Shown here one piece after another: positions 8,570-16,478 of a DNA stretch of 64,000 nucleotides. This stretch comes from Pyxidicoccus sp. MSG2 (lineage in GTDB: Bacteria > Myxococcota > Myxococcia > Myxococcales > Myxococcaceae): the NCBI RefSeq assembly GCF_026626705.1, contig NZ_JAPNKC010000001.1:5722001-5786000 (forward strand). The letters run 5' to 3'. The notes below the pieces were generated by a model. The model searched no databases and was not told the DNA's origin. It saw only the letters and a list, made by a program, of their open reading frames with translations. The translations under genes were made by a program, and so were the position numbers. Position 1 is the stretch's first letter. Each line of letters starts with the position of its first letter.

Positions 8570-8689
8570 CCCTCACGGGCTTACCGCGCTGTGCGGCCGC
8601 CGTCATCTTGTGTTGACGCGAGGGGGCCCGAGTGGATTGCGCCAGTGGACTCGTGGCAGCCTCATGCGTCGCGCCACCCAGCCAACCGC

Positions 8690-9952
8690 ATGAGACTTCT
8701 CCTCCGCGCACCCCTCATGGCCCTGTGGGTCGCGCTGCTCTTCTCGGCCTCCGCCCGCGCCGCGTCTTCCGACGGGGCCTATGCCGTCATCGTCGCGCAC
8801 AACGGCGGGTTGGACAGGAACCAGGCCCCCCTGCGCTACGCGGATGACGACGGCGCGCGGTACTACGAATTGCTGGCACCCCGCGTGCGCGAGGCGGTGC
8901 TGCTGAGCGTCCTGGACGACGAGACGCAGGTGCTCCACCCGGGGCTGGCGGCCCTGACGCGTCCGCCCACCCGCGCGGCCCTGAAGGAGTCCCTCGCGCG
9001 GCTCAACGCGCGCATGGCGGCGGACAGGGCCCGGGGCGAGCGTCCGATTCTGTACTTCGTCTTCACCGGCCACGGGAAGCGAGGCGCCGCGGGCGAGGGG
9101 ACGGTGAGCCTGCTGGACGGCCCCTTCACTCGCACGGACCTCTTCCAGGGCGTGCTCGCGCCCAGCCAGGCGTCGTTCATCCACCTCATCGTGGACGCGT
9201 GTGACTCGTACTACTTCGTGCACTCGCGCGGCGCGCTGCCGGTGGGGCCCGCGCACACGGAGGCGGTGAAGGGCCTCCTGGCGACGCGCGAGCTGGACCG
9301 CTACCCGCAGGTGGGCGTGGTGCTGTCCACGTCGACGGAGCAGGAGAGCCACGAGTGGAGCGCCATCCGCTCGGGGGTGTTCAGCCACCTGGTGCGCTCG
9401 GCGCTCACCGGCGCGGCGGACGTCAACGCGGACGGGCGCGTGGAGTACTCGGAGTTGCACGCCTTCGTCGCGGCCGCGAGCCAGGGCGCGGAGGACGTGC
9501 GCGGCAAGCTCGCGGCGTTCGTCCGGCCTCCCGCGCTGGACCGCTCGGTGGCGCTGTCGGATTTGAGCACGCAGGCGGCGCTGAGCTACCTGCTGGTGCC
9601 CCCGGGCATGGAGGGGCGGCTGTGGGTGGAGGACGCCCGGGGCCTGCGCGTGGCGGAGTTCAACAAGGAGCGCGAGCGCTCGGTGGTGCTGGCGCTGCCG
9701 CCGGGGCGCGGCTACTTCCTGCGCACGAACGGACGTGAAGCGGCGTTCACCTTCTCGAAGCCGGGCGCGGTGGTGGATGCGGGCGGGCTGGGGTGGCACG
9801 AGACGGCGCTCGCCGCGCGCGGGGCGGTGCAGGACGCGCTGCGCGACAGGCTCTTCTCGGTGCCCTTCGGCTCGCGCTTCTACCGGGGCTACGTGGCCAA
9901 CCTCGAGCTGCCGCCGGTGGCGCCCGAGGAAGGACCGGACCTGTCGCCATGA
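8690..9952 (+). CDS. Exported caspase-fold (peptidase C14) protein
   Basis: A 420-residue protein with a signal peptide (ending SASARA at about residue 24). The caspase/metacaspase core holds the catalytic His in VFTGHG (H128) and Cys in IVDACDSYY (C171), at the correct spacing. A calcium-binding-like loop (DVNADGRVEYSEL) occurs near residue 247-259. The remainder is beta-rich and of unknown role. Caspase-fold proteins cleave after Arg/Lys or Asp, or act as regulators; targets are unknown. The gene overlaps the next by ATGA and is divergent from a sigma/anti-sigma pair. The ribosome-binding site is weak, but the signal peptide supports ATG 8690. Confidence 0.83.
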   Translation: MRLLLRAPLMALWVALLFSASARAASSDGAYAVIVAHNGGLDRNQAPLRYADDDGARYYELLAPRVREAVLLSVLDDETQVLHPGLAALTRPPTRAALKESLARLNARMAADRARGERPILYFVFTGHGKRGAAGEGTVSLLDGPFTRTDLFQGVLAPSQASFIHLIVDACDSYYFVHSRGALPVGPAHTEAVKGLLATRELDRYPQVGVVLSTSTEQESHEWSAIRSGVFSHLVRSALTGAADVNADGRVEYSELHAFVAAASQGAEDVRGKLAAFVRPPALDRSVALSDLSTQAALSYLLVPPGMEGRLWVEDARGLRVAEFNKERERSVVLALPPGRGYFLRTNGREAAFTFSKPGAVVDAGGLGWHETALAARGAVQDALRDRLFSVPFGSRFYRGYVANLELPPVAPEEGPDLSP

Positions 9953-10728
9953 GTGCCCTGTCCGTGGCGCTGATGCTCTCGCTGTCGCTCGCGCAGTCGG
10001 CGGCGGAGTGCGAGGGGCAGAAGGTGGTGCTCATCCCCTTCGACAGGGTGGCGCTGGCGCGCGAGGAGACGCGCGGGCTGGAGGAGGCCGTGCGCCGCGC
10101 GGTGGGCTCCACGCCCGGGGTGTGCCTGGAGGCGCGCGCCGACACGGTGGCCCGGCTGCGCACGCTGGGCCCCGGGGCGACGGCCTGCGAGGGCGCGGCG
10201 TGCCTGGGCGCGCGGAGCGTGGCACCGGGCGCGGCGTGGCTGGTGCGCGGCGTGGCGCTGGGCGTGGGTGGCTCGCGCAGCGTGGTGCTGACGTTGGAGG
10301 ACTCGAAGGACTGGGAGGCGCGGGAGTTGTTCCAGTTGCCCGCGGCGAAGGCGGAGCCCGGCGAGGCCGAGGCGCGGGCCCGTCAGGCGTTCCAGTTGCT
10401 GTGGGCGGGGCGTCCCTCGCTGGACGGCGTGGCCCAGACGTCGGCGAGCGTGGAGCGTCCGACGCGCGTGTGGCCCAAGGTGCTGCTGGCGGCGGGAGGC
10501 GCGGCGCTCGCGGCGGGCGTGGGCTTCGGTGTGGCCGCGCGCCGGGCGGAGTCGCGCCTGTCGGAGGGGAACGCGGGCTGCTCGGGTGAGGGCGAGGCCT
10601 TCCGCGCGTGCCTCGATGACCGGCTGCGGTCGGGCCGCAAGCAGGCGACGACGGCCAACGTGTTGCTGGGGACGGGCGCGCTGCTGGGCGCGGGCGGGGC
10701 GTTCTTCCTGGTCTGGGAGCTGCCATGA
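9949..10728 (+). CDS. Membrane protein of caspase-module (unknown function)
   Basis: A 259-residue protein I cannot assign. It has a signal-like N-terminus (MSALSVALMLSLSLAQSA), a globular middle with a nucleotide-independent look (a PFDR segment, then CEGAACLGARSVAPGAAWLVRG), and two hydrophobic helices near the C-terminus (VLLAAGGAALAAGVGFGVA and VLLGTGALLGAGGAFFLVWEL) separated by a Cys-containing loop. It overlaps both neighbours by ATGA junctions, so it is made together with the caspase-fold protein and the Ig-repeat lipoprotein. It probably anchors or presents that module in the envelope. Confidence 0.7.
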   Translation: MSALSVALMLSLSLAQSAAECEGQKVVLIPFDRVALAREETRGLEEAVRRAVGSTPGVCLEARADTVARLRTLGPGATACEGAACLGARSVAPGAAWLVRGVALGVGGSRSVVLTLEDSKDWEARELFQLPAAKAEPGEAEARARQAFQLLWAGRPSLDGVAQTSASVERPTRVWPKVLLAAGGAALAAGVGFGVAARRAESRLSEGNAGCSGEGEAFRACLDDRLRSGRKQATTANVLLGTGALLGAGGAFFLVWELP

Positions 10729-11816
10729 GGCGCGTGCTTCCGGGCGTGCTGGCCCTGGTGTGCGTGGCCGCGTGCACCTTCGCGCCGGACCTGTCGCGCT
10801 ACGACTCGTGTGACGCGCAGGGCGCATGCCCCTCGGGCTTCACGTGTCTCGCCTCGGAGTCGCGCTGCGTGCCGGACTGCGGTGAGCTGGACACGTGCGA
10901 GCCCGTGGACCCCACACCCGGAGCGGATGCCGGTGACTCGGGTACCGACGCCGGTGCGGACGCGGGTGCAGACGCGGGTGACGACGCGGGGACCGGAGTG
11001 GATGCGGGCGAAGACGGCGGCGCGGATGCCGGGGTGGACGCGGGCACGGAGGAAACGGACGCCGGGCCGGTGGTCGCGCTCGCGCTCGATCCGGATGCGC
11101 TCGGGACGGCGCAGCAGGGCCGGGCGTACAGCGGCCGGCTGCGCGCGAGGGGCGGCACTCCGCCGTACACCTTCACGGCGACGGTGGCGCTCCCGGCGGG
11201 ACTCGGTCTCGACGGTGACGGCCAGCTCACCGGCATGCCCGCGGCTGCGGGCGACTTCTTCCTGTCCATCAACGTGACGGACCGGAGCACGCCTTCGCAG
11301 CAGGCGAGCGGCAGCATCCCCCTGCGCGTCTATTCCAGGCTGCTCCTCGCCGGGCCGGGAATGCTCGTGGATGGGGTGCAGAACAAGGCCTACTCGGAGC
11401 GCCTGTCCGCCATTGGCGGCAAGACGCCCCACCGCTTCACGCTGGCCAACGGCAGCACCCTGCCCGCGGGGTTGCAGCTCGCCGAGGACGGCAGGGTGAC
11501 GGGCACCTGCGGACCCGTGGGGAGCGCCAGCTTCACGGTGGAGGTGACGGACAGCGACTCGCCCCCGCAGGTCTCCACCCTGGCTGTGTCGATGCGGACG
11601 ATAAGCGCGGGAGGCCTCAACCTGATTGCGTTGACGCAGGGCGTGCCGGACGGGCGCGTGGGCAGCACGTACAGCTACGCCCTGCGCTCTACGGCGGGAC
11701 GCCGCCCTTCTCGTGGTCGTGGAAGGGCGCCGTGCCTCCCGGCATCTCCGTCGTCAACGGCGCGGAGGGAGGAGTCCTCACCGGCACGCCTACCCAGCCG
11801 GGCACATACACGGTGA
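10725..11816 (+). CDS. Lipoprotein with Ala-Asp-Gly linker and Ig-like repeats, frameshifted near its end
   Basis: The annotated frame gives 363 residues: a lipoprotein signal (VCVAACTF), a Cys-rich segment (CDAQGACPSGFTC), a long Asp/Ala/Gly linker (residues about 65-115), then two putative Ig (He_PIG-type) repeats. Each repeat follows the pattern GGTPPYTF ... LPAGL ... G.LTG.P ... F.V.VTD. A third repeat starts in frame (GVPDGRVGSTYSYAL), but near base 11686 the frame turns into Arg/Ser-rich nonsense. The repeat continues in the next frame to a TGA at 11882-11884. A single missing C in the ctgcgctctac stretch explains this. Either the gene is disrupted or the sequence has an error. It is the last gene of the caspase module. 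Confidence 0.78.
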   Translation: MRRVLPGVLALVCVAACTFAPDLSRYDSCDAQGACPSGFTCLASESRCVPDCGELDTCEPVDPTPGADAGDSGTDAGADAGADAGDDAGTGVDAGEDGGADAGVDAGTEETDAGPVVALALDPDALGTAQQGRAYSGRLRARGGTPPYTFTATVALPAGLGLDGDGQLTGMPAAAGDFFLSINVTDRSTPSQQASGSIPLRVYSRLLLAGPGMLVDGVQNKAYSERLSAIGGKTPHRFTLANGSTLPAGLQLAEDGRVTGTCGPVGSASFTVEVTDSDSPPQVSTLAVSMRTISAGGLNLIALTQGVPDGRVGSTYSYALRSTAGRRPSRGRGRAPCLPASPSSTARREESSPARLPSRAHTR

Positions 11817-11884
11817 CGCTCACCGTCTCGGACTCCCTGATTCAAACCGTGAACAGCGACACGCTGATGCTGAAGGTGGACTGA
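11687..11884 (+). other. Out-of-frame continuation of the third Ig-like repeat
   Basis: Read from 11687, this segment gives LYGGTPPFSWSWKGAVPPG, then GGVLTGTPTQPGTYTVTLTVSD and a normal stop at 11882. It matches the two upstream repeats residue by residue and has no start codon of its own. It is therefore the intended C-terminus of the lipoprotein at 10725, displaced by a one-base frameshift. Confidence 0.75.
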
Positions 11885-11897
11885 CCGCTCCCGCGCC

Positions 11898-13256
11898 TCA
11901 GGTCAGGTTCAGCAGCGGGCTGCCGGCGGGAACGAGCGGCGGTGGCAGCGCCCACAGCGCGGTGGGGTTGCGGTAGCCGAGCGCGAAGGCGGTGAGGATG
12001 GCGGGCCACCGGTCCGCGAAGCTCGCCCAGTTGTACTCGGTGGGCTTGGAGGTGAGCGGGTTGTAGTCGCGGTCTCGCTGGGTGGCGGCGTAGTCGGAGA
12101 AGTTCCACATCACCGGGCCCAGCCCCAGGCACAGCAGCGGGGTGAGCGCCTGCATCAATTCCGGGCGGGACACCTCGTCCGGCGGGCGCGAGGGCGGGGT
12201 GAAGGCTGGCTGCACCGCATCGTGCTGCTCGCGCCACGCCAGGCAGTTGTTGGCGATGGCGATGAGCGCCTCGCGCGCGGCACCTCCCGGGGCCTGGCGC
12301 GCCGTCTCGATGAGGGCGAAGCCCGCCACCACCAGGCTGTTGCCCGACACGTCCGGAAGCAGGCGCGCGAAGTCCGACGGGGCTGGCTGCTCGCGGGTGC
12401 GGGTGATGAGGACGTCGTAGGCGCGCTTCGCCTGCTGGGGCGTGGCGCCGCGCAGGGTGAAGTCGCGCAGCACACGGTCCGGCGTGACGGCGCCCGCGCC
12501 CTGACGCCATGCGAGGTACGTCTGCGCCGAGCCGCCAATGTCGGTGAAGATGGCGACGTTGCCCTCGTTGAGCATGCGCTCCATCGTGCGGGCCATGGCC
12601 TCGGCTTTGTCGAGCGGCAGCATGCCGGGGGCCTGGAAGAACAGGCGCGCGATGCGGTGCGCGGTGGACCAGAGCGTGCGCGGGTCGGAGAGCGGCTCCA
12701 GGTTCATGGCGCCGGCGAGCGCGCCGAGCGCCGCGGCCGCGTCCTTCGGCAGGCCATGCCACCCGAGCGCGGTGGAGATTTTCTCCGCGCCCACGCGCAT
12801 GGGGCCGGTGAGGCCCACGCGGTCATAGGCTTGTGCGGCGCCAGGCAGCACCTCTCCCTGGGCGATGTCGATGATGCGCCGGGCGATGGCCGCGCCGAGC
12901 ATGCCCTTGCCGGCCTCCTGCGAGGCGTGGGGCGTGAAGGCGAACCAGGACGGACGCACGCGGCTGGTGCCGCCCGGCCGGAAGTCCGGGTCCAGCAGCG
13001 CCTGGAACGTCTGCGCGATGCCGATGTAGCCCTGGGTGATGAAGCGGTTCTGCGAGAGCGGTGTCCCGGGAGGGACGCCGGTGGGAGCCACCCGGTCCGG
13101 CACGGGGGCGCGGAGCGCGTTGAGGTCGCGCAGCACGTTCAATTCGGCGGCGGGCTGCGCTCCGGGGGCGTGGATGCGCAGCGCGGTGCGAGGAGGCTCG
13201 GCGGCCGCGAGGGACGGCGCCGCGGTGGGCGGGGGCGGTGGGCGCTTGGTTGCCAT
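11898..13256 (-). CDS. Conserved hypothetical protein, 452 aa
   Basis: I do not recognise this protein. It starts at ATG 13256 with a Pro/Ala-rich N-terminus, then a mostly helical body with no obvious signal peptide or membrane helix. Recognisable stretches include ITQGYIGIAQTFQALLDPDF, NEGNVAIFTDIGGSAQTYLAWR and LITRTREQPAPSDFARLLPD. Length and codon use match the neighbours, and it ends 13 bases from the convergent lipoprotein frame. The same frame is open further upstream to 13799, but that part overlaps the divergent gene at 13444 and lacks coding character. Confidence 0.7.
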   Translation of the reverse strand: MATKRPPPPPTAAPSLAAAEPPRTALRIHAPGAQPAAELNVLRDLNALRAPVPDRVAPTGVPPGTPLSQNRFITQGYIGIAQTFQALLDPDFRPGGTSRVRPSWFAFTPHASQEAGKGMLGAAIARRIIDIAQGEVLPGAAQAYDRVGLTGPMRVGAEKISTALGWHGLPKDAAAALGALAGAMNLEPLSDPRTLWSTAHRIARLFFQAPGMLPLDKAEAMARTMERMLNEGNVAIFTDIGGSAQTYLAWRQGAGAVTPDRVLRDFTLRGATPQQAKRAYDVLITRTREQPAPSDFARLLPDVSGNSLVVAGFALIETARQAPGGAAREALIAIANNCLAWREQHDAVQPAFTPPSRPPDEVSRPELMQALTPLLCLGLGPVMWNFSDYAATQRDRDYNPLTSKPTEYNWASFADRWPAILTAFALGYRNPTALWALPPPLVPAGSPLLNLT

Positions 13257-13443
13257 GGGCTCCAGGGCGGGAGAGGAGGCCGCACTATCGCCGGAATGCC
13301 CCGGGGGATGCGCGGGGCGGCCCGCCTGGGGGCGGGAGGGGGCTCGGTGGGTGGCTCGCAGTCCAGGCGCTGCCCGGCCGAACGGGTGGTTGTCCATGAC
13401 CCGGCAGTCCCCAACTTTGAATTGGAAAGGGAGGCCGAGAGCC

Positions 13444-14040
13444 ATGTTGCGCAAGGTCACCTGGACGGTGTTGGGCATCGCGGGGCTGTCGCTGCTGATG
13501 TGCGGTGGGTGCACGGCGGAGGCGCAGTCCGGGGAAACGGCTCCGCGGCAGCAGGCGGGCGGACAGGCGCAGCCCGCCGGTGAGGACGCGGACCTCCCGA
13601 GCACGGAGGCGGAGTTGCGCGCGGAGGTGCTCCGCCTGCGGCAGGAGGTGGCCCGCCTGCGTGCCCAGGTGGACGCGCAGGGTGTCGGAGGTTCGGGGAG
13701 CGCGGGCACCTCGGCCATTCCGGAAGGCGCGGGCACCCGGGCTCCCGTGATGAGTGACGTCCCGGCCGCGGGCTCGGGTGTCCGCGCACCGCGGGGCACG
13801 GCGGTGGTGAACGCCGTCTACCTGGGCACGGTGCGCTCGGCTTCCGCGAAGCAGGTGGTCATCGACACGGACTACGGCGAGTCGCTGCCGCTGAGCGTGG
13901 ACGAGAAGACGCAGGTGCGCCGCAACGGGCAGAGCATCGGCGCGCGCCAGCTCGAGAAGGGCGAGCAGGTGCGGGCGGTGGTGGACATGGTGGGCCAGGA
14001 CCAGACGCTGGAGATTGCCGTGCTGCCGGCGGGGGAATGA
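13444..14040 (+). CDS. Coiled-coil lipoprotein, function unknown
   Basis: A 198-residue exported protein starting at ATG 13444, preceded by GGGAGG. The signal ends in a lipobox-like SLLMCGGC. Residues about 55-80 form a heptad-rich coiled coil (AELRAEVLRLRQEVARLRAQV). The last 80 residues form a small beta domain (AVVNAVYLGTVRSASAKQVVIDTDYG), similar in style to the short OB/DUF5666-like domains of myxobacterial lipoproteins. It is probably attached to a membrane. No operon partner is obvious; a small ORF follows 70 bases later. Confidence 0.72.
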   Translation: MLRKVTWTVLGIAGLSLLMCGGCTAEAQSGETAPRQQAGGQAQPAGEDADLPSTEAELRAEVLRLRQEVARLRAQVDAQGVGGSGSAGTSAIPEGAGTRAPVMSDVPAAGSGVRAPRGTAVVNAVYLGTVRSASAKQVVIDTDYGESLPLSVDEKTQVRRNGQSIGARQLEKGEQVRAVVDMVGQDQTLEIAVLPAGE

Positions 14041-14110
14041 GAGAGGAGGCGAGCCACGCTCCGTCAGTCACATGCCTCGGGCTCGTCCCTGGGGCGGAGG
14101 TTTTTCCATC

Positions 14111-14338
14111 ATGACGGCCTATGACCGATACCGCGCGCTCCTGCGCAAGCTCCTGCACGTGCGTGCGGGACATCCGGAGGGCGACTCCCCCGAGGAAGAC
14201 GCCCTGCTGGATGCCATGGACGAGGTCTGGTCGGAGATGACCGACGGCGAGCGCTCCGCCATCGCCTCCGAGCGGGCGCGCGCGCTGGGGCTCCCGGAGT
14301 CCCACGGCGCCGACCCCGCGCCTCCGCCCCAGGGCTGA
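14111..14338 (+). CDS. Small hypothetical protein, 75 aa
   Basis: A short acidic, helical protein (MTAYDRYRALLRKLLHVRAG at the N-terminus, GDSPEEDALLDAMDEVWSEMTDGER in the middle). The ATG at 14111 has only a weak GGAGG 13 bases upstream; an in-frame ATG 19 codons earlier is possible. It has third-position GC like its neighbours, supporting coding. It resembles small uncharacterised myxobacterial proteins and may share the transcript of the lipoprotein upstream. Confidence 0.55.
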   Translation: MTAYDRYRALLRKLLHVRAGHPEGDSPEEDALLDAMDEVWSEMTDGERSAIASERARALGLPESHGADPAPPPQG

Positions 14339-14352
14339 GGCCTGGTCGCGTG

Positions 14353-14961
14353 CTACTTGCGCGCCGTGGGCATGGAAGACGTGGGCCCCTCTGTGGGGCC
14401 GTGGTGCACGTGGGCCTGCGAGGACTCCCGGCCGCGCACCCGCGCATGCAGCACCGCGCGCGAGTAGTCCACCACCGAGGCGAGCGACAGCACGCCAATG
14501 AGCGCGACGAGCGGCGACACCGCCGGTGGGAAGAGCAGCACGCACAGCAGGGCCACCAACTGCAGCGAGGTGACGACCTTGCCGAGCAGCCGGGCCTTCA
14601 ATTCCACCGACCGCAAGCCCGGCACCACGCGGGCGACGATGAAGCCGATGGCGGTGCCGATGTCGCGCACCACCAGTAGCAACACCTCGGGCAGGGCGAT
14701 GAGCCCGTCGAGGTAGCAGACGAGGATGGCCGTCACCATGAAGCCCCGGTCGGCCACCGGGTCGATGAGCGCGCCGATGCGCGTGGCCAGTCCCCGGTGA
14801 CGGGCAATCCACCCGTCGAGGAAGTCGGTGAACGCCGCCAGCATCACCAGCACCGCGCGCACCACCGTGTCGGGAATGGCGATGAACGCCACCGCCATCG
14901 GCAGCCTCGACAGCGACAGGGTGTTGAGCAGCACGAGGTTCGCCCGGCGTTGCATATGCAT
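14353..14961 (-). CDS. CDP-alcohol phosphatidyltransferase family protein
   Basis: A 202-residue integral membrane enzyme with the family signature D-x2-DG-x2-AR-x8-G-x3-D-x3-D, read as DFLDGWIAR then GALIDPVADR (residues about 47-71). These aspartates bind the metal and CDP-alcohol. About five to six transmembrane helices follow. Such enzymes make phosphatidylglycerophosphate, cardiolipin or related lipids; the exact acceptor cannot be fixed. The C-terminal tail is a hydrophilic His-rich extension (QAHVHHGP). It is a single gene, convergent with the small ORF at 14111. Confidence 0.87.
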   Translation of the reverse strand: MHMQRRANLVLLNTLSLSRLPMAVAFIAIPDTVVRAVLVMLAAFTDFLDGWIARHRGLATRIGALIDPVADRGFMVTAILVCYLDGLIALPEVLLLVVRDIGTAIGFIVARVVPGLRSVELKARLLGKVVTSLQLVALLCVLLFPPAVSPLVALIGVLSLASVVDYSRAVLHARVRGRESSQAHVHHGPTEGPTSSMPTARK

Positions 14962-15311
14962 TGAAAGTGAGTCCTCAACCCCCGCGGTGCACGGGGACCG
15001 GCGGATGACCGTTCAGCGGCGGACCCCACCTCAGGCAGGCAACACGCCAGGGAACGAAGGGGCGGAGCAGCCAGGGGCCGGGAGTCCACGGGGCGACGCC
15101 GCCGTGGGACGCGGGTGCAGGGCCTCGCGGGGGATTCCAGGAAACGCGGGTCGGAAAGGCCGCGAGGGAACTCCGGGTCGGTGAGAATGTTCCAAGCAAG
15201 GGAGCGTCATCTCCCGAGCACCCCATTCCCTCCGGAGCCTTCCGCGCCGTGCATGAGCCCCACCGTGTCCCCTCCCGCGCAGCCCTGTCTCCCTCGCAGC
15301 GGGCGCAGGAG
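14962..15311. other. Divergent intergenic region
   Basis: This 350-base gap lies between the phosphatidyltransferase (minus) and the DUF4846 gene (plus). Frames here have no coding character. It probably carries both promoters, but no clear -35/-10 pair could be fixed. The DUF4846 start is ambiguous: an in-frame ATG at 15249 lies within it. Confidence 0.4.
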
Positions 15312-16364
15312 GTGAATCACCATTCATCTCGCGCCGCCGCTCCGGCCCGGAGGCTCACCGTGCCGGGGTTGCTGGTACTGGCGCTCCTGGCTCCCGGCGC
15401 GGCGAAGGCCATGGGCCCGTCTCCGGACTCCAGCGCGTCTGGACTCAGCCGCCCCTCGGCCGCCGAGCGCGAAACGGCCCGGGACTCCGTCCTCGGCCTG
15501 CGGCGCCAGGTGCTCGAGCTCCGGGGGCAGGAGTCCTCCGACGAGGCCACCACCGCTTCCACCTCCGAGCCCCGGGCCCCCACCCGTGAAGAGCTGGCGC
15601 GCTACGCGTGGCTGTCCGCGGACGCGAAGGTCCGTCTGCTGGAATCCGCCTTCGCACCCCCGAAGGGCTACACGCGCGTCGCGGTGGAGGCCGGCTCGTT
15701 CGGCGCGTGGCTGCGAGGGCTGCCCCTGCGTCCCGCCGGCACCCCCGTGCGCCACTTCCGGGGCGGCGAGGTGCTGGCTGGCGACGACGCGCGACTGGCG
15801 GCGGTGGCGGAAATGGACGTGGGCACGGCGAACCTCCAGCAGTGCGCCGACTCCGTCATCCGCCTCCACGCCGAGTGGCTCTGGTCCAGCAACCAGCGCG
15901 AGCGCATCGCCTACCGCTTCACCAGCGGAGACGCCGCCGCCTGGCCCCGCTACGCGGCGGGAGACCGGGCGAAAGTCACGGGCTCGAAGGTGGCGTGGGT
16001 GCGCAGCGCGAAGGCGGATTCCTCCCGCGCCGCGTTCCGCGCGTACCTGGACCTGGTCTTCACCTACGCGGGCACGATGTCGCTGGAGCCCCTGAAGAAG
16101 CGCCCCTCGCGAGACGACGTGCGGCCCGGGGACTTCTTCGTGCTGGGCGGCAGCCCGGGGCACGCGGTGGTGGTGCTGGACGTGGCGGCCAACCCCGAGG
16201 GCCGTCGGGTGGCGCTGCTGGGGCAGGGCTTCATGCCCGCGCAGGACTTCCACGTCCTCTCCCCGGGCGGCGACGACGCGCCCTGGTTCCCGCTGGACGG
16301 CGACGCGGTCGCCACGCCCTTCTGGAAGCCGTTCCCGTGGTCCTCGCTGCGCCGCTTCCCGTGA
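15312..16364 (+). CDS. Exported DUF4846-domain protein
   Basis: The protein matches DUF4846 over its last 250 residues: GYTRVAVEAGSFGAWLRGLPL, then the LQQCADSVIRLHAEWLW block, a YRFTSGD..AWPRYAAGDR segment, and VRPGDFFVLGGSPGHAVVVLDVA near the end. The family is exported and uncharacterised; the C-terminal H-V-V-V arrangement hints at a papain-like/NlpC-related fold, which is inference. GTG 15312 gives a normal signal peptide (ending PGAAKA). ATG 15249 would give a very long N-region, and GTG 15360 has the better GGAGG spacing, so the start is uncertain within these three. Confidence 0.8.
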   Translation: MNHHSSRAAAPARRLTVPGLLVLALLAPGAAKAMGPSPDSSASGLSRPSAAERETARDSVLGLRRQVLELRGQESSDEATTASTSEPRAPTREELARYAWLSADAKVRLLESAFAPPKGYTRVAVEAGSFGAWLRGLPLRPAGTPVRHFRGGEVLAGDDARLAAVAEMDVGTANLQQCADSVIRLHAEWLWSSNQRERIAYRFTSGDAAAWPRYAAGDRAKVTGSKVAWVRSAKADSSRAAFRAYLDLVFTYAGTMSLEPLKKRPSRDDVRPGDFFVLGGSPGHAVVVLDVAANPEGRRVALLGQGFMPAQDFHVLSPGGDDAPWFPLDGDAVATPFWKPFPWSSLRRFP

Positions 16365-16365
16365 G

Positions 16366-16447
16366 GTGAGCCGAGAAGCCGACCTTCCAGTCACCGTGGA
16401 GCCCCCCAGCCCCATTGCGGTGACCTTGGTGTCGGCCTTCGGCTCAC
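16366..16447. repeat. Large nested inverted repeat between convergent genes
   Basis: The outer arms 16366-16383 and 16431-16447 are complementary apart from a small bulge. Inside them, GTCACCG (16390-16396) pairs exactly with CGGTGAC (16418-16424). The structure starts two bases after the DUF4846 stop and fills most of the gap to the desaturase stop at 16479. It could fold as a cruciform or as a bidirectional terminator, but no T-run follows on either strand. Confidence 0.6.
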
Positions 16448-16478
16448 GCGTCCCGGTGGGCGGGCGCACGCGCGGCCA

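Noticed and set aside
10915..11060. The Ala-Asp-Gly-coding repeat as a mobile or CRISPR-like repeat
   Set aside because: It is a low-complexity linker within a lipoprotein, common in myxobacterial surface proteins.
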